64,000 nucleotides of DNA from Niabella beijingensis (lineage in GTDB: Bacteria; Bacteroidota; Bacteroidia; Chitinophagales; Chitinophagaceae), in the NCBI RefSeq assembly GCF_020034665.1, contig NZ_JAIQDI010000002.1:2170001-2234000 (forward strand), read 5' to 3'. This document shows, in pieces, positions 61,203-64,000 of this stretch. How positions within the stretch are numbered: position 1 is the first letter of the stretch; every line of letters starts with the position of its first letter. Below the pieces are notes generated by a model. That model made no database searches. It was given only the letters and a program-made list of their open reading frames with translations, and was not told the origin of the DNA. The translations under genes were made by a program, and so were the position numbers.

Positions 61203-61859
61203 ATGACACAACCGATCAAAAGAAAATCATTGGCAGAAGCGGTCGCAGACCGGTTGCAGCACAGCATTGAGAGAGGTGTTTATCCCCTCCAGAGCAAGCT
61301 CCCTGCCGAGCCGGAGCTGATGCAGCAATTTGAGGTGGGACGTTCTACCATCCGGGAAGCCATTAAATTTCTGACACAACAGGGATTTGTGAGCGTACAG
61401 CAGGGACTGGGAACTTTTGTTATCAGTTATGTGGGCAGCAACGACCTGGATGCTAAAATTGAACGGGCCGATTTTGCTGATGTATTCGAGGTCCGTCAGC
61501 TTCTGGAGATTAAGATCGTTGAAAAGGCAGCCCACAACCGAAAAAACATCCATATCGAAAAAATGACCGGAAAACTTAAAGAGCGGAAAAAATCCGGAGC
61601 GGCAGGTCTGCTGAAAGAATGTATAGCTGCAGACATCGCATTTCATACCCTGCTGGCAGAAAGCAGTGGCAACAGTATCCTTTTTGAACTTTATAAAACA
61701 CTCTCCCTGCATGTCAGCAAATTCTTTGAACAGGTTTATACCGATACAACACCTTTTACGGGCAGCCAGGCATTGCACGAAGCACTGCTCGCTGCCGTGA
61801 AGGAAAAGAATGCATCAAAGGCACTGCAGCTGTTAAAGAAAATCATTGGAAATCCTTAA
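61203..61859 (+). CDS. GntR family regulator, FadR/FCD subfamily
   Basis: 218 aa. Winged helix at about 8-75 (SLAEAVADRLQHSIERGVYPLQSKLPAEPELMQQFEVGRSTIREAIKFLTQQGFVSVQQGLGTFV). The C-terminal FCD helical bundle (about 85-215) begins FADVFEVRQLLEIKIVEKAA, with DIAFHTLLAESSGN; the His in this helix and a later His are the usual metal/ligand-binding positions. FCD regulators bind carboxylates or sugar acids. It lies 43 bp upstream of the Fsr-like MFS gene, and the same palindrome stands before both, indicating autoregulation and control of the transporter. Confidence 0.92.
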   Translation: MTQPIKRKSLAEAVADRLQHSIERGVYPLQSKLPAEPELMQQFEVGRSTIREAIKFLTQQGFVSVQQGLGTFVISYVGSNDLDAKIERADFADVFEVRQLLEIKIVEKAAHNRKNIHIEKMTGKLKERKKSGAAGLLKECIAADIAFHTLLAESSGNSILFELYKTLSLHVSKFFEQVYTDTTPFTGSQALHEALLAAVKEKNASKALQLLKKIIGNP

Positions 61860-61878
61860 TTTTTTTAAACCAATAAAA

Positions 61879-61895
61879 CATCAGATGATCTGATG
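61879..61895. promoter_or_regulatory. operator of the FadR-type GntR regulator, site 2
   Basis: CATCAGAT-G-ATCTGATG, a perfect 8-bp inverted repeat with one central base, 7 bases before the ATG of the MFS gene. Bound regulator would block ribosome access or transcription entering the transporter gene. Confidence 0.7.
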
Positions 61896-61902
61896 ATAAA
61901 AT

Positions 61903-63117
61903 ATGAAAAATCAATCTCTGGCTCCTACAGCTCCCGGTCAAACGGTTTATCCGATATTATTCGCGATCAGTTTTTCGCACCTGCTCAATGATCTCCTGCA
62001 GTCGGTCATTCCTGCTGTATACCCGATGCTGAAGGACAACTACGCTTTGTCGTTCACCCAGATCGGGATCATTACTCTTGTATTTCAGTTAACCGCCTCT
62101 ATCCTGCAGCCGTTCGTGGGCCATTATACCGACAGGAAACCCAATCCCAGGTCATTGGCCCTGGGCATGGTATTCTCCCTGCTGGGTCTGTTGTGTATTG
62201 CCTTTGCCGCCGACTTTTACTACATCCTTGCTTCCGTGAGCCTGATCGGAATGGGGTCTTCTGTTTTTCATCCTGAAGCATCCCGCGTGGCCCACCTGGC
62301 CTCAGGTGGCCGGAAGGGTCTGGCGCAATCCATTTTCCAGGTAGGTGGTAACGCAGGTGGAGCCATTGGGCCGTTACTGGCCGCCCTTATCGTTGTGCCG
62401 CACGGCCAGCGTTACATCAGCTGGTTTGCCATATTAGCTGTGGCTGCTATTTTTATCCTAACCATTGTCGGTAAATGGTACGGGCAGCATATGATCATCA
62501 AAAAGCCGGTAACAATTACCAGCCCGGCAGCACTACCGGAACACAAACCCCTGCCCCGGGCCACCGTTGTATCCTCCATTATCATCCTGCTGGTGCTCAT
62601 CTTTTCCAAATACTTTTATATGGCATCGATGACAAGCTATTTCACCTTTTACCTGATCGATAAGTTCGGTGTAAGTGTACAGCAATCCCAGATCTACCTC
62701 TTTATCTTCCTGGCTTCGGTGGCAGCGGGCACTATATTGGGCGGACCGCTGGGAGACCGATACGGCAGAAAGCTGATCATCTGGATCTCTATTCTTGGTG
62801 CGGCACCGTTTACCCTTCTGTTGCCACACACAGGTTTATGGGCAACGATCACGCTGGCGGTAATCATCGGCCTGATCATCTCATCCGCTTTTTCCGCCAT
62901 ACTGGTTTATGCTACGGAGCTGATCCCCGGGAAGGTCGGAATGATCGCGGGCCTGTTTTTTGGATTTGCATTTGGCATGGGTGGTATCGGCTCAGCAGTA
63001 TTGGGCTACCTCGCAGATCACACCAGTATTGAATATGTTTTTAAGATCTGTGCCTTCCTGCCCCTGATCGGCATCATAACCGCATTCCTTCCCAATATCG
63101 AAGGGAAAAAAATATAA
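61903..63117 (+). CDS. fsr: MFS transporter, fosmidomycin-resistance (Fsr) type
   Basis: 404-aa, 12-helix inner-membrane exporter. The start ISFSHLLNDLLQSVIPAVYPMLKDNYALSFTQIGIITLVFQLTASILQPFVGHYTD and IGMGSSVFHPEASRVAHLASGGRKGLAQSIFQVGGNAGGAIGPLLAA follow the E. coli Fsr sequence very closely, so the family is secure. A second half-signature, GPLGDRYGRKLII, lies near 283. Drug export is known for E. coli Fsr overexpression; its natural substrate is not known. Control by a ligand-binding GntR repressor suggests that the true cargo is a metabolite, probably an organic acid or related compound (inference). Confidence 0.92.
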   Translation: MKNQSLAPTAPGQTVYPILFAISFSHLLNDLLQSVIPAVYPMLKDNYALSFTQIGIITLVFQLTASILQPFVGHYTDRKPNPRSLALGMVFSLLGLLCIAFAADFYYILASVSLIGMGSSVFHPEASRVAHLASGGRKGLAQSIFQVGGNAGGAIGPLLAALIVVPHGQRYISWFAILAVAAIFILTIVGKWYGQHMIIKKPVTITSPAALPEHKPLPRATVVSSIIILLVLIFSKYFYMASMTSYFTFYLIDKFGVSVQQSQIYLFIFLASVAAGTILGGPLGDRYGRKLIIWISILGAAPFTLLLPHTGLWATITLAVIIGLIISSAFSAILVYATELIPGKVGMIAGLFFGFAFGMGGIGSAVLGYLADHTSIEYVFKICAFLPLIGIITAFLPNIEGKKI

Positions 63118-63202
63118 CGGATCCCCGCGGAACAAACCGGGAAATATCCGTTTGATAAATCACTGGGGCAACATTCCGTTACGGGAAAGGCCCGGCGGAT
63201 AC

Positions 63203-63210
63203 TATATTTG
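63203..63210 (+). promoter_or_regulatory. -7 promoter box of the 63227 gene
   Basis: TATATTTG, exact TAnnTTTG match, 16 bases before the ATG at 63227. No clear TTTG is seen at the ideal -33 distance. Confidence 0.5.
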
Positions 63211-63226
63211 CAGCAAACAATAACAA

Positions 63227-63814
63227 ATGATTGGCATAAAAGAAATCGCGGTGCTGTTGCTGATACTGTGCAACATCAACAGTGTGGCGGCTCAGCAGGT
63301 CACCGGTAAAAACATTATCGATGTTCCGGAGCAAATGCAGGAACAGCAATCGGCAGCGTTTAAGAAAAAACTGCCGGTCGATGGCTGGATACTCCTGCGG
63401 TATAAGGAAGGCAAACAACTGCTGAACCTGTCCAATAAAGATTATATTTTAAATTTGAGGCTGACATGCGAAAACAATCGTGAACAACCCGGATTCCTCG
63501 TGGAATACAGCGATGCCTACCGCGACGGAGATTGGGGCGGGCTCGACTTCATCAGCTCCGCTGGAGACAATGACAGAGAAGTTCATTTCCTGCTGGATGG
63601 GAAAGATTATAAAAATCCTTTTGCGCAGGCGGCGAAGCCTGGGTTCGGGGCCTTTGTAGATGCCTTAAAAAAAGCAGCAAAGCTTACCATTGCGGTCTAT
63701 GACAGCACGCTTAATCCCGAAACAGGAAAAAATGAGTCCTTGCTGAACCGGGCCATTGATTTTAAGCTGGGACACGCGGAATTGCTGGACATACCTGTCA
63801 ACTGCGGCTACTAA
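63227..63814 (+). CDS. secreted hypothetical protein
   Basis: 195 aa with signal peptide (IGIKEIAVLLLILCNINSVAAQQ, cleavage likely after VAAQ). The mature part contains DVPEQMQEQQSAAFKKKLPVDGWILLRY and GGLDFISSAGDNDREVHFLLDGKDYKNPFAQAAKPGFGAFVDALKKAAKLTIAVYDST, mixed alpha/beta with no catalytic motif visible. Periplasmic or extracellular. No family recognised and no operon partner inside the window. Confidence 0.7.
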   Translation: MIGIKEIAVLLLILCNINSVAAQQVTGKNIIDVPEQMQEQQSAAFKKKLPVDGWILLRYKEGKQLLNLSNKDYILNLRLTCENNREQPGFLVEYSDAYRDGDWGGLDFISSAGDNDREVHFLLDGKDYKNPFAQAAKPGFGAFVDALKKAAKLTIAVYDSTLNPETGKNESLLNRAIDFKLGHAELLDIPVNCGY

Positions 63815-64000
63815 GCCAGCCCTTCTTCAAAGGTCTTCTTACCCGGTTTAAAATTGTGTCAAACACTTACTAGTATTGTTTCACTGCATATTCAGGAGGT
63901 ATGTATGCAGTACTCATTTCATTCACCCGCATATAAAAGTTCAGGAGTTCCTGCGTGATCATCCGTACGTAATTCCTGCATCAGGTATTGCAAACCGGCT

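Noticed and set aside
61868..61902. Separate strong promoter for the Fsr gene
   Set aside because: The 43-bp gap has no TAnnTTTG box; only the operator palindrome is visible, so co-transcription with the regulator is more likely.
63870..64000. 3' end of a minus-strand gene at the right edge
   Set aside because: The frame ending at 63870 reads plausibly (ending EYAVKQY) for about 30 codons after an ATG but meets a stop just upstream; without sequence beyond 64000 I cannot tell a gene end from chance or a frameshift.

Overview
The window looks like a chromosomal segment of a Bacteroidota bacterium, most likely class Chitinophagia / family Chitinophagaceae; I do not assign a genus. Reasons: a SusC/SusD polysaccharide-utilisation locus with DUF4959/DUF5126/DUF5000 and DUF4998 lipoproteins, tgt next to an LptG-type permease, pheT followed by zapA, a Bacteroidota-type topoisomerase IV A subunit, paired macroglobulin/plug proteins, and repeated promoter-like TAnnTTTG boxes (the -7 element of the Bacteroidota primary sigma factor) with few strong Shine-Dalgarno sites.

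Layout. 1-5.7 kb: YtxH-like fragment, citrate synthase, LptG-type permease, tgt, and a membrane glycosyltransferase. 5.7-7.7 kb: TlpA-like thioredoxin, then an AT-rich patch with an aspartyl protease and a 54-aa ORF. 7.7-10.7 kb: pheT, a coiled-coil protein and zapA. 11-18.7 kb: Tat-exported Gfo/Idh oxidoreductase, MgtC-like protein, parC, DUF4260, DUF1835, dnaJ and grpE. 18.9-23.8 kb: tandem paralogues joining an MG2-type domain to a TonB-plug domain without a beta-barrel. 23.9-26.5 kb: a REP-associated Y1 transposase gene between two arrays of long hairpin repeats; this is the most unusual part. 26.6-38.1 kb: Nif3-like protein, zinc-ribbon coiled coil, recN, phosphopantetheinyl transferase, dcd, a 2-oxoacid dehydrogenase E2, a GH16 enzyme, an outer-membrane-like protein, GNAT, and an NmrA-like/AraC pair.

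38.1-55.4 kb is a polysaccharide-utilisation locus on the minus strand: susC, susD, two surface glycan-binding-type lipoproteins, GH92, a six-hairpin glycosidase-like protein, a basic-secretory-protein metalloprotease and a second, longer GH92. A divergent GntR/UTRA regulator probably controls it through a TGTAyGTACATA-type site. Two alpha-mannosidase-family enzymes plus a protease-like lipoprotein suggest an alpha-mannosylated glycoprotein or mannan as target (inference). 55.4-58.2 kb: GNAT, DUF2264 and a second GH16.

58.4-64 kb: small uncharacterised genes, DUF1304, an AraC regulator, a FadR-type GntR regulator in a probable operon with an Fsr-like MFS exporter, both preceded by nearly identical CATCAGAT-G-ATCTGATG palindromes, and a secreted hypothetical protein. 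I found no tRNA, rRNA or CRISPR array. Family names come from motif recognition by eye, without database searches.
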